From Imperialibacter sp963977595 (GTDB taxonomy: Bacteria > Bacteroidota > Bacteroidia > Cytophagales > Cyclobacteriaceae), in the NCBI RefSeq assembly GCF_048007035.1, contig NZ_CP180355.1:5952001-6016000 (forward strand): DNA of 64,000 bases, given 5' to 3'. The translations under genes were made by a program, and so were the position numbers. The notes beneath the pieces were generated by a model. That model was not told the DNA's origin, searched no databases, and saw nothing but the letters and a program-made list of their open reading frames with translations. This document shows positions 17,889 through 25,557 of the stretch, in pieces (the stretch's first letter is position 1; each line of letters opens with the position of its first letter).

Positions 17889-19704
17889 AAGTTTCAAAGA
17901 CTTTGTTGAAGCGCTTGCTGAAGAAAGTATCTCAAAAAAAGTTTTTTTAAAATCGAACGCTTCTGAATATACATACGGAAATCTGCTAACCAGAATAAGG
18001 CGGGTATCGGGTGCAGTCAGGAATTGTGGTGTATCAACAGGAGACAATGTGGTGGTCTCTGTATCGGACGACTTCGAAATGATTACTTGCTTCCTTGCGC
18101 TTGTAGCCAACGGGATAACGGCAGTTCTTATAGATCCCGATGCGAAAAAGGAAAGAGTTAAAAAGATTCTAAGCACCGTGTCAGTTGACGGATGGATTTG
18201 CAGCAAAGAAAATGCAGATGCCTGGGAGCTTCCTGAAACAAGCCTGGCCTTTTCCGTGGAAGCCCAGACCGGATCTTCGAGTAAACTGCTTAGCAAGCTC
18301 TTGAAAAAAGAAGTTAGTGTACAAAAAAAAACTTTTGAATTCTATTTGAAAGACACCAAGGAGTTTGATGACTTTCAAATTGTGAGTGGTAACGAAATCG
18401 CCTACATCATTTTTACATCTGGTTCAACAGGTAATCCAAAAGGGGTCCCAATCTCTCATGGGAATATTCTTTCCCATCTCAAGACTCTGTCAAAACAGTA
18501 TGAGCTAAGCCAAAGCTCAGTGATAATGAATATTTTGCCTCTCTATCATGTCGATGGCTTGGTTCAGGGGCCCGTGTTGGCCGCCTACAATCAGGTTTCG
18601 TTAATAAGACCCTTCAAATTTGAAATCGCAAAAATACCTCATCTACTTGATGCTGTTTACAAATTCAAAGTTTCCCATTTTGTCACCGTGCCAACAATGC
18701 TTGTGCTTATCAATAAGTATTCTGAAGGGTATGAGAAAAGCTTTGAAACTAGTGAATTTAAGTATCTGATATCATGTGCAGCCGCTCTGGAAAGTGACCT
18801 ATGGAATGAGACCATTGAGCGATTTAAAGTTAGTATCATCAATGTATATGGGCTTACAGAGACGGTTACAGGGGGGTTGTTCGCAGGGCCCTCTTCGGAA
18901 AGCCTGATTATTGGTTCTGTCGGCAAACCCGTAGATTGTCAAGCAGCCATCTTCGATAAAGAGCGTAAGGAAGTTGGAGAAAATGTGACCGGAGAACTAG
19001 GTTTAAAAGGCGATAATGTATTTAAGTCCTATTTAAACCCGGATGAAAATAATTTTCACCAGGGGTTCTTTATGACTGGCGATTTGGCATTTCGTGACCC
19101 GCTTGGTATTTATTATATCAAGGGTCGCTTGAAGAATGTCATCATAAAAGGAGGCATCAATGTGTACCCCGAAGAAGTCATTGAGACTCTCAATCAACAC
19201 CCCGATATCCTTGAGGCACACGTGTTTGGTCAGAATGACCCTATTTGGGGCGAAAAGATTTGTGCAGCGGTGGTTCTTGAGGCAAACAGAAAGTTGAGCC
19301 CCATCGACATCGTTGGTTATTGCCAGATGCACTTAGAGTCAGAAAAACTGCCGTCCGCCATCTATTTTGTAGAGAGCCTTCCAAAAGGCCTCTCAGGAAA
19401 AGTTCAGATTGATGAGTTAAGAAAGACTATAGCTATGAACTCTGTGGATGATAATGGCAAATCGGATTCGATTCGTACGGAAATTAGAAAATTGGCAGTT
19501 AAGGCTTTTAATACTCAAATTGAAGACAGTGATTTTGGCAAGCATTCCAGCAACATAGTGGGGTGGGATTCCCTGGCGCATTTATCGTTAGCAACAAGTG
19601 TAGAGGACTATTTTAAGATACAGTTTTCTACTAAAGACATTTTGGGGATATCAACACTTAATGCCCTTGAAACAATAGTGCAAACCAAAGTCAACAAACA
19701 ATGA
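17866..19704 (+). CDS. acyl-adenylating ligase with C-terminal acyl carrier protein domain
   Basis: A 612-residue two-domain protein. Residues ~10-515 are an ANL ligase with IIFTSGSTGNPKG (A3, T184-G193), LPLYHVDGL (~225), NVYGLTETVTG (A5), FMTGDLAFRD (A7), IKGRLKNVIIKGG (A8) and GLSGKVQID with the A10 lysine (~507). The PLYHVDGL segment is the acyl-CoA/acid type rather than the amino-acid type, so it probably activates a carboxylic acid. Residues ~525-612 are a carrier protein with GWDSLAHLSLA; S569 would carry phosphopantetheine. It thus joins in one chain the roles of DltA and DltC. The ATG at 17866 overlaps the previous gene by 23 bases; the ATG at 17878 is an equally good start. Its stop overlaps the SGNH gene by ATGA, indicating coupling. 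Confidence 0.9.
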   Translation: MLDTMQVESFKDFVEALAEESISKKVFLKSNASEYTYGNLLTRIRRVSGAVRNCGVSTGDNVVVSVSDDFEMITCFLALVANGITAVLIDPDAKKERVKKILSTVSVDGWICSKENADAWELPETSLAFSVEAQTGSSSKLLSKLLKKEVSVQKKTFEFYLKDTKEFDDFQIVSGNEIAYIIFTSGSTGNPKGVPISHGNILSHLKTLSKQYELSQSSVIMNILPLYHVDGLVQGPVLAAYNQVSLIRPFKFEIAKIPHLLDAVYKFKVSHFVTVPTMLVLINKYSEGYEKSFETSEFKYLISCAAALESDLWNETIERFKVSIINVYGLTETVTGGLFAGPSSESLIIGSVGKPVDCQAAIFDKERKEVGENVTGELGLKGDNVFKSYLNPDENNFHQGFFMTGDLAFRDPLGIYYIKGRLKNVIIKGGINVYPEEVIETLNQHPDILEAHVFGQNDPIWGEKICAAVVLEANRKLSPIDIVGYCQMHLESEKLPSAIYFVESLPKGLSGKVQIDELRKTIAMNSVDDNGKSDSIRTEIRKLAVKAFNTQIEDSDFGKHSSNIVGWDSLAHLSLATSVEDYFKIQFSTKDILGISTLNALETIVQTKVNKQ

Positions 19705-20600
19705 CCTCTCCACCTATCAAGGTTTGGATATTGACGCTTGCTATTGCCCTGCTTAGCCTCATTTTTTCAAAAAAGTATTTCACTCATTTGGAGAATGAAT
19801 ATTTCGATTTGCAATTACATAACACGTTTAAAAAAAAGAAAAGTTACTCAGCCCATCCCATTAGAATTGTCCTTATTGGCAGTTCTCTGATTCACCAGGG
19901 ACTAAATGACTCTGAGGAAATAGAAAAAAACTTGAAGGAAAAATACAACACAGATTTTTCAGTTGTAAAAATTTATCGTAGAGGAGGGAGTGTGGGTGAC
20001 TTCTACCAGAGCGAAAATTTGACTGATGAAATCATAGCATTTAAACCGCAACACTTGTTTATCCAGGAATCCCTGATTGCCTTTTACAAAGAGGAAAAAT
20101 TTACGTTGGGCAAGAGAATAAGCACCCGGGCATTGAGAGAACTGTTTCAAAATGATAGAGATAAATCAAATATCGTTTTTCCTCCCAACGACAATGAACT
20201 GCAAATAAATACAGTCGATAGCGTAAAGTTGGAGGATAAGATTCGTGAAATCGAAGCTTCAAAGGTTGTTGACGGAGTCAAGAAAGATGGTATGGAGAAA
20301 TTCCTGCGTCAAATGACAGAAAATGACATCAAACTGGTGGCGATCAACATACCATACCCCAGTAAACTAGAAAATGTAATGGATTCTCTTAGAGGTTCAA
20401 ACGCATACAAAGACTTGGTTGAATGGTATAAAGGCAATTTTGGATTTGACTTTCTGGACATTGATAGAGATTTGCCGTTCAGTTGCTACTTTGACCTTGC
20501 TCATATGAATCCCAAAGGAGAGGAAATATATACCAGCTGGTTCATTGATCAGGTAGGTGGGCGGGTGACGCCTTTTATCAGTGCAAAAGACCAGAAGTAG
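19701..20600 (+). CDS. membrane-anchored SGNH-like protein (DltD-like position)
   Basis: A 299-residue protein with one N-terminal membrane segment (~8-23) and an extracytoplasmic SGNH-hydrolase-like domain. The nucleophile block is IVLIGSSLIHQG (S61 or S62) and the C-terminal Asp-x-x-His pair is FDLAHMNPKG (D265, H268). The GxN block is not obvious. Proteins of this shape (DltD, AlgX/AlgJ-like, PatB) work with an MBOAT protein to place an acyl group on an extracellular polymer. It starts in the ATGA overlap with the ligase-carrier gene, and the MBOAT gene follows 2 bp after its stop, so all are one transcript. Sequence resemblance to true DltD is weak; the DltD-like role rests on fold motif and context. 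Confidence 0.75.
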   Translation: MTSPPIKVWILTLAIALLSLIFSKKYFTHLENEYFDLQLHNTFKKKKSYSAHPIRIVLIGSSLIHQGLNDSEEIEKNLKEKYNTDFSVVKIYRRGGSVGDFYQSENLTDEIIAFKPQHLFIQESLIAFYKEEKFTLGKRISTRALRELFQNDRDKSNIVFPPNDNELQINTVDSVKLEDKIREIEASKVVDGVKKDGMEKFLRQMTENDIKLVAINIPYPSKLENVMDSLRGSNAYKDLVEWYKGNFGFDFLDIDRDLPFSCYFDLAHMNPKGEEIYTSWFIDQVGGRVTPFISAKDQK

Positions 20601-20602
20601 CA

Positions 20603-21736
20603 GTGGAAGAATTATCAATCATCATTTTTGCCACTCTACCCGCTCTGCTTGGTTGCTGGCTTTTGCCCGAAAACTATCAGATAAAGGCCGTTGGTTTAGT
20701 TAGCTTTTTTTTGTTAGCATATCTTGATGCTGTTTCGTTGGCTGTTCTGTTAGCTACAAGCATTTTTACATACTACACCCTACACAGGCTCACAAAAGAA
20801 AAAGTTGCGATACTTGTCATCGGCACAATACTAGCTGTCATATTCTTATTTTTCAAAGTTGATTTCGCTTCTTCGCATGGCTTTATTCGAAACAGAGCCC
20901 TTCCCTTGGGAATGTCCTACTACATTTTCAGGCAGTTGCATTTTTGCCTGGAGGTGTATAAGGGCGATATCAGGGATGTAAAGTTTGCCAACTTTATGTC
21001 TTATTTACTCTTCTTTCCAGTGTTCTTGGTAGGGCCAATCAACAGATATCCCGAATGGGAACGTGAAATCCGTCGTAGAAGATGGGATACGGATGTCTTT
21101 TCGTCAGGTCTGGAGCGAATTTTATTCGGATATGTAAAAATAGTACTGCTAGGTAACTACTTAATTTCCAACGGATTATATAAATTTATTTTTAACCTGG
21201 GGGCAGAACATAAATGGCTCGCCAGCTATCTGGATTGTCTTCGATATGCTGCCAACTCATATTTTCAGTTTGCAGGTTATTCTGACATAGCCATTGGGAT
21301 TTCACTATTAATGGGGATAAGAATCGTTGAAAATTTTAACTTCCCATTCCTTGCAACAAACATAAATGACTTTTGGAAAAGGTGGCATATATCTTTGTCA
21401 CAGTGGTGTAGGGACTACATCTTTCTGCCAATAGCTTCATATACCAGAATGCCAATTATTGCAATCGTTTCATCGATGCTGGTTCTAGGCCTATGGCACG
21501 AAGTTTCTATGAGGTACGTTGTTTGGGGGATTTTTCATGGCCTTGGAATAGCGGCCTGGCAAGTATTCGACAAAAAATTTCAGTTTGATTTCAAGAATAG
21601 GTCTACGCAAATGCTGTGGAGAGGTGCGTCTGTGATTCTTACTTTCAATTTTGTAGTGATTAGTTTTGCCTGGATCAAAGAAGACTCTTTTTCCGAAGCA
21701 TTGGAGGTATTTAAAGCTTTGTTATTTATAGCTTAG
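20603..21736 (+). CDS. MBOAT-family membrane O-acyltransferase (DltB/AlgI-like)
   Basis: A 377-residue polytopic membrane protein with about ten hydrophobic segments. It has the MBOAT hallmarks PLGMSYYIFRQLHFCLE (~100-116), GYSDIAIGISLLMGI, NFPFLATNINDFWKRWHIS (H262) and LGLWHE with the catalytic histidine H299. By family knowledge it moves an acyl group from a cytoplasmic carrier across the membrane toward an extracellular acceptor. It is shorter than AlgI (~460-520) and closer to DltB (~400). Translation starts with GTG at 20603, two bases after the SGNH gene stop; no ATG gives a better start. The carrier domain in the upstream ligase and the microprotein immediately downstream complete a Dlt-like set. 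Confidence 0.92.
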   Translation: MEELSIIIFATLPALLGCWLLPENYQIKAVGLVSFFLLAYLDAVSLAVLLATSIFTYYTLHRLTKEKVAILVIGTILAVIFLFFKVDFASSHGFIRNRALPLGMSYYIFRQLHFCLEVYKGDIRDVKFANFMSYLLFFPVFLVGPINRYPEWEREIRRRRWDTDVFSSGLERILFGYVKIVLLGNYLISNGLYKFIFNLGAEHKWLASYLDCLRYAANSYFQFAGYSDIAIGISLLMGIRIVENFNFPFLATNINDFWKRWHISLSQWCRDYIFLPIASYTRMPIIAIVSSMLVLGLWHEVSMRYVVWGIFHGLGIAAWQVFDKKFQFDFKNRSTQMLWRGASVILTFNFVVISFAWIKEDSFSEALEVFKALLFIA

Positions 21737-21738
21737 GT

Positions 21739-21876
21739 ATGTATTCATTTTTGGTAAAGTACGTAGGGAAAAAAGCAGCCAATTGGTTGATCATCTTGTG
21801 GTATGTCCTGTTGATCTTACTTGTTTACAATTTCTTTAATGTGCGTGAAGGAGAAATGAGATATCTGGACTTCTAG
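21739..21876 (+). CDS. 45-residue DltX-like membrane microprotein
   Basis: A small frame, ATG at 21739 only 2 bp after the MBOAT stop and TAG at 21874-21876. The product has a basic N-terminus (KYVGKKAANW), one transmembrane helix (~16-33, WLIILWYVLLILLVY) and a short polar tail ending in EGEMRYLDF. DltX of Gram-positive dlt operons is a microprotein of about this size with one helix and a C-terminus ending FIYNEF, in which the tyrosine has been proposed as the acyl-carrying residue. Here Y42, D44 and F45 fall at the same positions from the end (Y at -4, acid at -2, F last). Size, topology, tail and gene order all agree, but no alignment was run. Confidence 0.75.
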   Translation: MYSFLVKYVGKKAANWLIILWYVLLILLVYNFFNVREGEMRYLDF

Positions 21877-22022
21877 GAAGCAGTCCGGGAGAACAGCCCT
21901 GGGTTGCTACTAAGTGAGATGACTGGTCAAGCAAAGGGGCATGTTGGAAATTTAAAATACTGGGCACGGAGAAATTTGAATACGCAATATTGTCGGCGTC
22001 TCGCTTTCAATTATTAAATCTC

Positions 22023-22030
22023 TAGCTTTG
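22023..22030 (+). promoter_or_regulatory. -7 promoter element for the J-domain/KTSC gene
   Basis: TAGCTTTG, a perfect TAnnTTTG match ending 24 bp before the ATG at 22055. No TTG at the standard distance. Confidence 0.4.
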
Positions 22031-22054
22031 CAGCCGAATTAACAGAGGGAAGCA

Positions 22055-22504
22055 ATGAAGCGCATCAATGAATACAGGAAACTGTTTAATGCTGAGGCAG
22101 ATACAGACCTTAAACAACTAAAAACCACTTACAGGAACCTGGTGAAAGAGTGGCATCCTGATAAGTTTCAGCAGGATGATGAAAAGGCTGCGGAAGCAAA
22201 GCAGAAGAGTTTACAAATCATCGACGCTTACCATTTTCTGGTCAGCATTGCGCCCGAAACCAAAGAAGCCAATTTGGCTGAGTACACCACTACTACAACT
22301 GAATCCGGCATCGTCGATTTCAAGCTCAAGGGATTGGTACTTGAAGTAACCTTTCTGGATGGTACCACCTATGAGTATTTTGGTGTGACAAAGCACGTTT
22401 ATCAAGGCCTGATCAATTCAGACAAGCCCTACAGGTTTGGCAAGCGAAATATCTTCAACTCTTTTCTTTACAGAAAGTCAAAAAGGGACTTGGAGCCAGC
22501 TTAA
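22055..22504 (+). CDS. J-domain protein with C-terminal KTSC domain
   Basis: A 149-residue cytoplasmic protein. Residues 1-65 form a DnaJ-type J domain with the HPDK tripeptide-plus-lysine motif in NLVKEWHPDKFQQ, which stimulates Hsp70 ATPase. Residues ~85-145 are a KTSC-like domain (DGTTYEYFGVTKHVYQGL then FGKRNIFNSF), a small module that often accompanies RNA- or ribosome-related proteins; its role is not settled. There is no Gly/Phe region or zinc-finger, so this is a specialised co-chaperone rather than DnaJ. GAGGGA lies 6-11 bases before the ATG, and a -7 promoter element 24 bp upstream supports independent transcription from the preceding MBOAT operon. Confidence 0.88.
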   Translation: MKRINEYRKLFNAEADTDLKQLKTTYRNLVKEWHPDKFQQDDEKAAEAKQKSLQIIDAYHFLVSIAPETKEANLAEYTTTTTESGIVDFKLKGLVLEVTFLDGTTYEYFGVTKHVYQGLINSDKPYRFGKRNIFNSFLYRKSKRDLEPA

Positions 22505-22771
22505 ATTTCTCTGCTCTTGAAGTTCCGGTGCGGGTTGGTAAGGTGGGCTATTGAGGTGTGTCTTTTTGAAATGGTTAATGAATCGCTCGAAAGGCTTTAA
22601 CCCATGCCTAATCTCTAACTGCAGCGGTAATTTTTTTTTCGGAAATTTCTCCCAAGGGTAACATAAGTATTGTTATAGAAAATATCCCTATAATTCAATA
22701 TTTGTCAGACTGGTATTTGATCGTTAATTTATTGGGTTAAATCAATCAATTAACCCATTATCTACACAGTT

Positions 22772-23746
22772 ATGAGAAAACTAATCATCGCCTTATTAAC
22801 CGTTGTTTTATTCATTTGGAGTTGCGAGCCAAATGAGAATGTGCCCCAAACCGTTGAGTTCAACCCTACGCTAAAGGACAAGCTAACCAGGGTGGACCCA
22901 TCATCGGTTGAAAACAGAAACGGCAGAACCGCCGGCATTGAACAATGGATTGCCAGCGTCAATGAAACGATTGCCTCTCAGGGCCTAGCAATACAAAAAA
23001 TGGAATTTCTTGGGGCTGAGCAGGCTGGAAACACTGTGTTTTTTGCCAACAATGGTAATAAACAACTATCGTCTGACTTCGTGCCGAACGACCCACGCAA
23101 CGGCACAGGGATTGATGTTCCTTATGTTATCGACGGCACAGAATTAGGTACATCTTCCGGGATGTCTGAATTTGAAACCTATAGTGCAACGGTGGCTGCT
23201 ATGGAAACCTGGGGCAATGTTACGTGCTCGTCCGGGTTGGAGATTCCGAATTTGGGTGTCGCTCCCTTTGATATAGGCTACGTTCAGTACCTGCTTGGCT
23301 TTGGTGGAATTGCGGGGTATTTTCCAGGCACTGTGGTTCATGGAGGTATCCTTCCGGGAGCATTTTTTGATGCAGTTGCGCCTGGCGGAGCGAGTTCAAT
23401 TTTAGGAGTGACATTTACCTTTGTATGGCTTGACGACCTTGACGCAGACGGAAAATCTGATGTGGCCATCAAAGAAATCTACATTAACGATGTATTCAAC
23501 TGGCAGGATGCACCCGATGATGTGCTTGGCAATGGCATATATGACCTGGAAACAGTGATTCTTCATGAAGCAGGCCATGCATTGAGCCAGGCCCATTTTG
23601 GTAAGGCATTCGCCAGTGGAAACGGAAAGCTGCACTTTGCGCCTGCAGCTCTGATGAACGCCGGATATAGTGTTGCCCGACGAAATATATCGGGAACTGA
23701 CAATGCCGGCCATTGCAGCAACTGGTCAAATTGGCCAAATAACTAG
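22772..23746 (+). CDS. metzincin-type zinc metalloprotease lipoprotein
   Basis: A 324-residue lipoprotein (lipobox FIWSC, Cys ~18). The C-terminal half holds the extended zinc motif HEAGHALSQAH (H265, E266, H269, H275) followed by Gly, with a probable Met-turn in AALMNAGY about 25 residues later, as in matrixin-like metzincins. The protein is expected to be a cell-surface or periplasmic peptidase; substrate unknown. The N-terminal ~100 residues may act as a propeptide but no cysteine switch was recognised. It stands alone: 267 bp of featureless AT-rich DNA lie upstream and a strong terminator follows 22 bp after its stop. The ATG at 22772 directly opens the signal sequence. Confidence 0.87.
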   Translation: MRKLIIALLTVVLFIWSCEPNENVPQTVEFNPTLKDKLTRVDPSSVENRNGRTAGIEQWIASVNETIASQGLAIQKMEFLGAEQAGNTVFFANNGNKQLSSDFVPNDPRNGTGIDVPYVIDGTELGTSSGMSEFETYSATVAAMETWGNVTCSSGLEIPNLGVAPFDIGYVQYLLGFGGIAGYFPGTVVHGGILPGAFFDAVAPGGASSILGVTFTFVWLDDLDADGKSDVAIKEIYINDVFNWQDAPDDVLGNGIYDLETVILHEAGHALSQAHFGKAFASGNGKLHFAPAALMNAGYSVARRNISGTDNAGHCSNWSNWPNN

Positions 23747-23768
23747 GATATAGCCATAAAATAAGAAT

Positions 23769-23801
23769 AAAGGCCCCCACCCGGGGGCCTTTATTGTTTT
23801 T
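23769..23801 (+). terminator. intrinsic terminator after the metalloprotease gene
   Basis: A perfect 10-bp stem AAAGGCCCCC/GGGGGCCTTT with loop ACCC (23769-23792), followed by ATTGTTTTT. It begins 22 bp past the stop codon. Confidence 0.85.
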
Positions 23802-23892
23802 CACCGGTGTCGTTGGCGCTTGCGGGATAGTGGTATTTCGACTACGGATAACTTCCTTTGGTTCTACGTTGGAGCGAGCCTGTCGTCAACCG

Positions 23893-24273
23893 CTAACTTG
23901 CCTCTCCAAGCTTTAGTCGCTTGTGGTAATAGATGTAGGACAATCCCTCTATCCCAAATATCACCACCATCATCAGCATGGCAGGATCAAAGCCGCCGAC
24001 GGCAATGCCTGAATAGGTAGCGCCTATGAGGTCGAAAGTCAGCCCGGCATATGCCCATTCTTTGACCCTTGGGAATCCAGGTATAAAAAGGGCAATTACA
24101 CCAAGTGCTTTGGCCACCCCGAGAAAGGGAATAATATATTCAGGATAGCCCAGCTGGCCTGAGACCATTTCAACAGCATCCGGAACAGAAATAATGTCGG
24201 GTATAGCGGAAAACATCATGAAGCCGCCAAACAGACCGGTGAATACCCAATAGAGGATGTTGATCCTTTTCAT
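23893..24273 (-). CDS. DoxX-like integral membrane protein
   Basis: A 126-residue protein with four transmembrane helices (~5-25, ~45-68, ~75-93, ~100-118). The phrases LYWVFTGLFGGFMMFSAIPD, FLGVAKALGVIALF and a basic tail YYHKRLKLG are typical of the DoxX-like family widespread in Bacteroidota. Function is not established; some relatives associate with redox stress. The ATG at 24273 is preferred to one eight codons upstream, because a perfect -7 element at 24297-24304 overlaps the upstream candidate. It is transcribed toward the metalloprotease gene and no terminator of its own was seen. Confidence 0.82.
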   Translation of the reverse strand: MKRINILYWVFTGLFGGFMMFSAIPDIISVPDAVEMVSGQLGYPEYIIPFLGVAKALGVIALFIPGFPRVKEWAYAGLTFDLIGATYSGIAVGGFDPAMLMMVVIFGIEGLSYIYYHKRLKLGEAS

Positions 24274-24296
24274 AATAGTTGGTTTAAGTGATAACA

Positions 24297-24304
24297 CAAA
24301 GATA
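24297..24304 (-). promoter_or_regulatory. -7 promoter element for the DoxX-like gene
   Basis: Minus strand TATCTTTG, a perfect match to TAnnTTTG, 23 bp upstream of the ATG at 24273. A TTG lies 13 bp further upstream, shorter than the usual 17-23. Confidence 0.42.
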
Positions 24305-24490
24305 GCGTCTGTTAGCCCAACTGTCGCTGCGTGATAACGCCATTTTAGTGGGGCGTTTGCGGCATGGGGTGCCAGGAATTGAGCTCTTGGTATTCGCTAT
24401 TTACTCTTGCTTTTGCTACCGCATTCTCTTTTGCTCTAAATTTTCCTATTTTGTTGAACGGAATTCATGCCAACCTACTTCAACCAAACT

Positions 24491-24868
24491 ATGAAAACCA
24501 TTTTTGTCTATTTACTTATAGCCTCGGCCATCGCACTGGCCGCACTTAGCTTTTTTCAAAGCAAAAGAATTAAGAACCTCCGGGAGATTCAGAAGAACTA
24601 CGAGGCTTTGACAGAGAACTTCGCTGAGTTAAGCAAGAACTACAAAAGCACGCTTTTGAAATACCAGGAAATTAAAACGTCACTTGACCAGACCACAATG
24701 AGCCTTGACTCCATTAGTCAGCGGCTTGACAGTGTAAACAGGCAAAGTACGCTACTGATTGCCTCTGCACATGCCAATATCGTGGAGATCATTCAGGAGG
24801 TGGATACCCTTGAGTTGGACGATGTGGAAACGATAAGAAGTCTCAGAACGCTCCTCAATGAAAAATAA
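24491..24868 (+). CDS. N-terminally membrane-anchored coiled-coil protein
   Basis: A 125-residue protein with a transmembrane helix at ~3-22 (IFVYLLIASAIALAALSFF) and a long heptad-rich coiled coil (~25-90, with repeated LxxNYxxL and LDSxSQRLDSV patterns). The last 30 residues are acidic. No family is recognised. The ATG at 24491 is chosen because it directly precedes the membrane helix; an ATG eight codons earlier only adds a polar stretch. It is followed after 6 bp by another coiled-coil membrane protein with the opposite topology, so the two probably act together, for example as a tethered pair in the envelope. That is inference only. Confidence 0.65.
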   Translation: MKTIFVYLLIASAIALAALSFFQSKRIKNLREIQKNYEALTENFAELSKNYKSTLLKYQEIKTSLDQTTMSLDSISQRLDSVNRQSTLLIASAHANIVEIIQEVDTLELDDVETIRSLRTLLNEK

Positions 24869-24874
24869 TTGGAT

Positions 24875-25432
24875 ATGAGGTATTTAGCCGTCTTGTTTTT
24901 CATGATTAGTTATAGCGTGGAGGGCCTGGCTCAGGTAAAGGTGTTTACGTCACAGGACACAAAAATGACCTTGTTTCCGGGCGACACAGTGGCCATAGAG
25001 GCCGACACTGCTTCTTTGCTGAGCTCCAGTGTGATATACCAAATCAATGAGCTTACCTATAAGTATGAAGCATTGCTTCAACGATACAATACGAACATTG
25101 GCGTAAACAAACGCTTGCTTGCGCAACTCAGCACAACGAAGGAATCGCTGGAGAAGCTGCTGGACAATAACACCGAGGGTAACGTTCAAATTGGAGCTTT
25201 AAATGAAGTGGTTGCCATGCTTACGACCCTGTCAGTCAGCCTTAACGATACCAACAAAAACCTCGAAGCAAATACAACCGACCTGGATGCGATGATTCAG
25301 GAATTAAAAGAGCAAAACAAGGAGCTGAAGCGGCAGATTAACAGGATGGGCTCAGATAAATTTAAAGACAGGTTGTTGTTTGGCACCATTGGGGCCGCCA
25401 TATTAAGTGTTGTTTGGTTGGTGGCAGGCTAG
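24875..25432 (+). CDS. exported coiled-coil protein with C-terminal membrane anchor
   Basis: A 185-residue protein: a signal peptide (MRYLAVLFFMI to EGLAQ), an extracytoplasmic region with coiled-coil heptads (~50-155, including LKEQNKELKRQINRM) and a C-terminal transmembrane helix (~168-184, LFGTIGAAILSVVWLVAG). No family recognised. A TTG two codons upstream abuts the previous stop, but the ATG at 24875 gives the normal signal peptide. It sits 6 bp after the N-anchored coiled-coil gene, which makes a two-gene operon likely. Together they present two coiled coils in the same compartment from opposite ends. Confidence 0.65.
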   Translation: MRYLAVLFFMISYSVEGLAQVKVFTSQDTKMTLFPGDTVAIEADTASLLSSSVIYQINELTYKYEALLQRYNTNIGVNKRLLAQLSTTKESLEKLLDNNTEGNVQIGALNEVVAMLTTLSVSLNDTNKNLEANTTDLDAMIQELKEQNKELKRQINRMGSDKFKDRLLFGTIGAAILSVVWLVAG

Positions 25433-25557
25433 ATGGGGGTAAACTTACCTTTAACACCAAATTCAAGGTAACTCCCCACGATGTGGCAGGCATAATTGAC
25501 TGAAATCTGGTACTTTAGCACCAACACGTAGCATTGTTTTCACAAACACCCTCCTGA

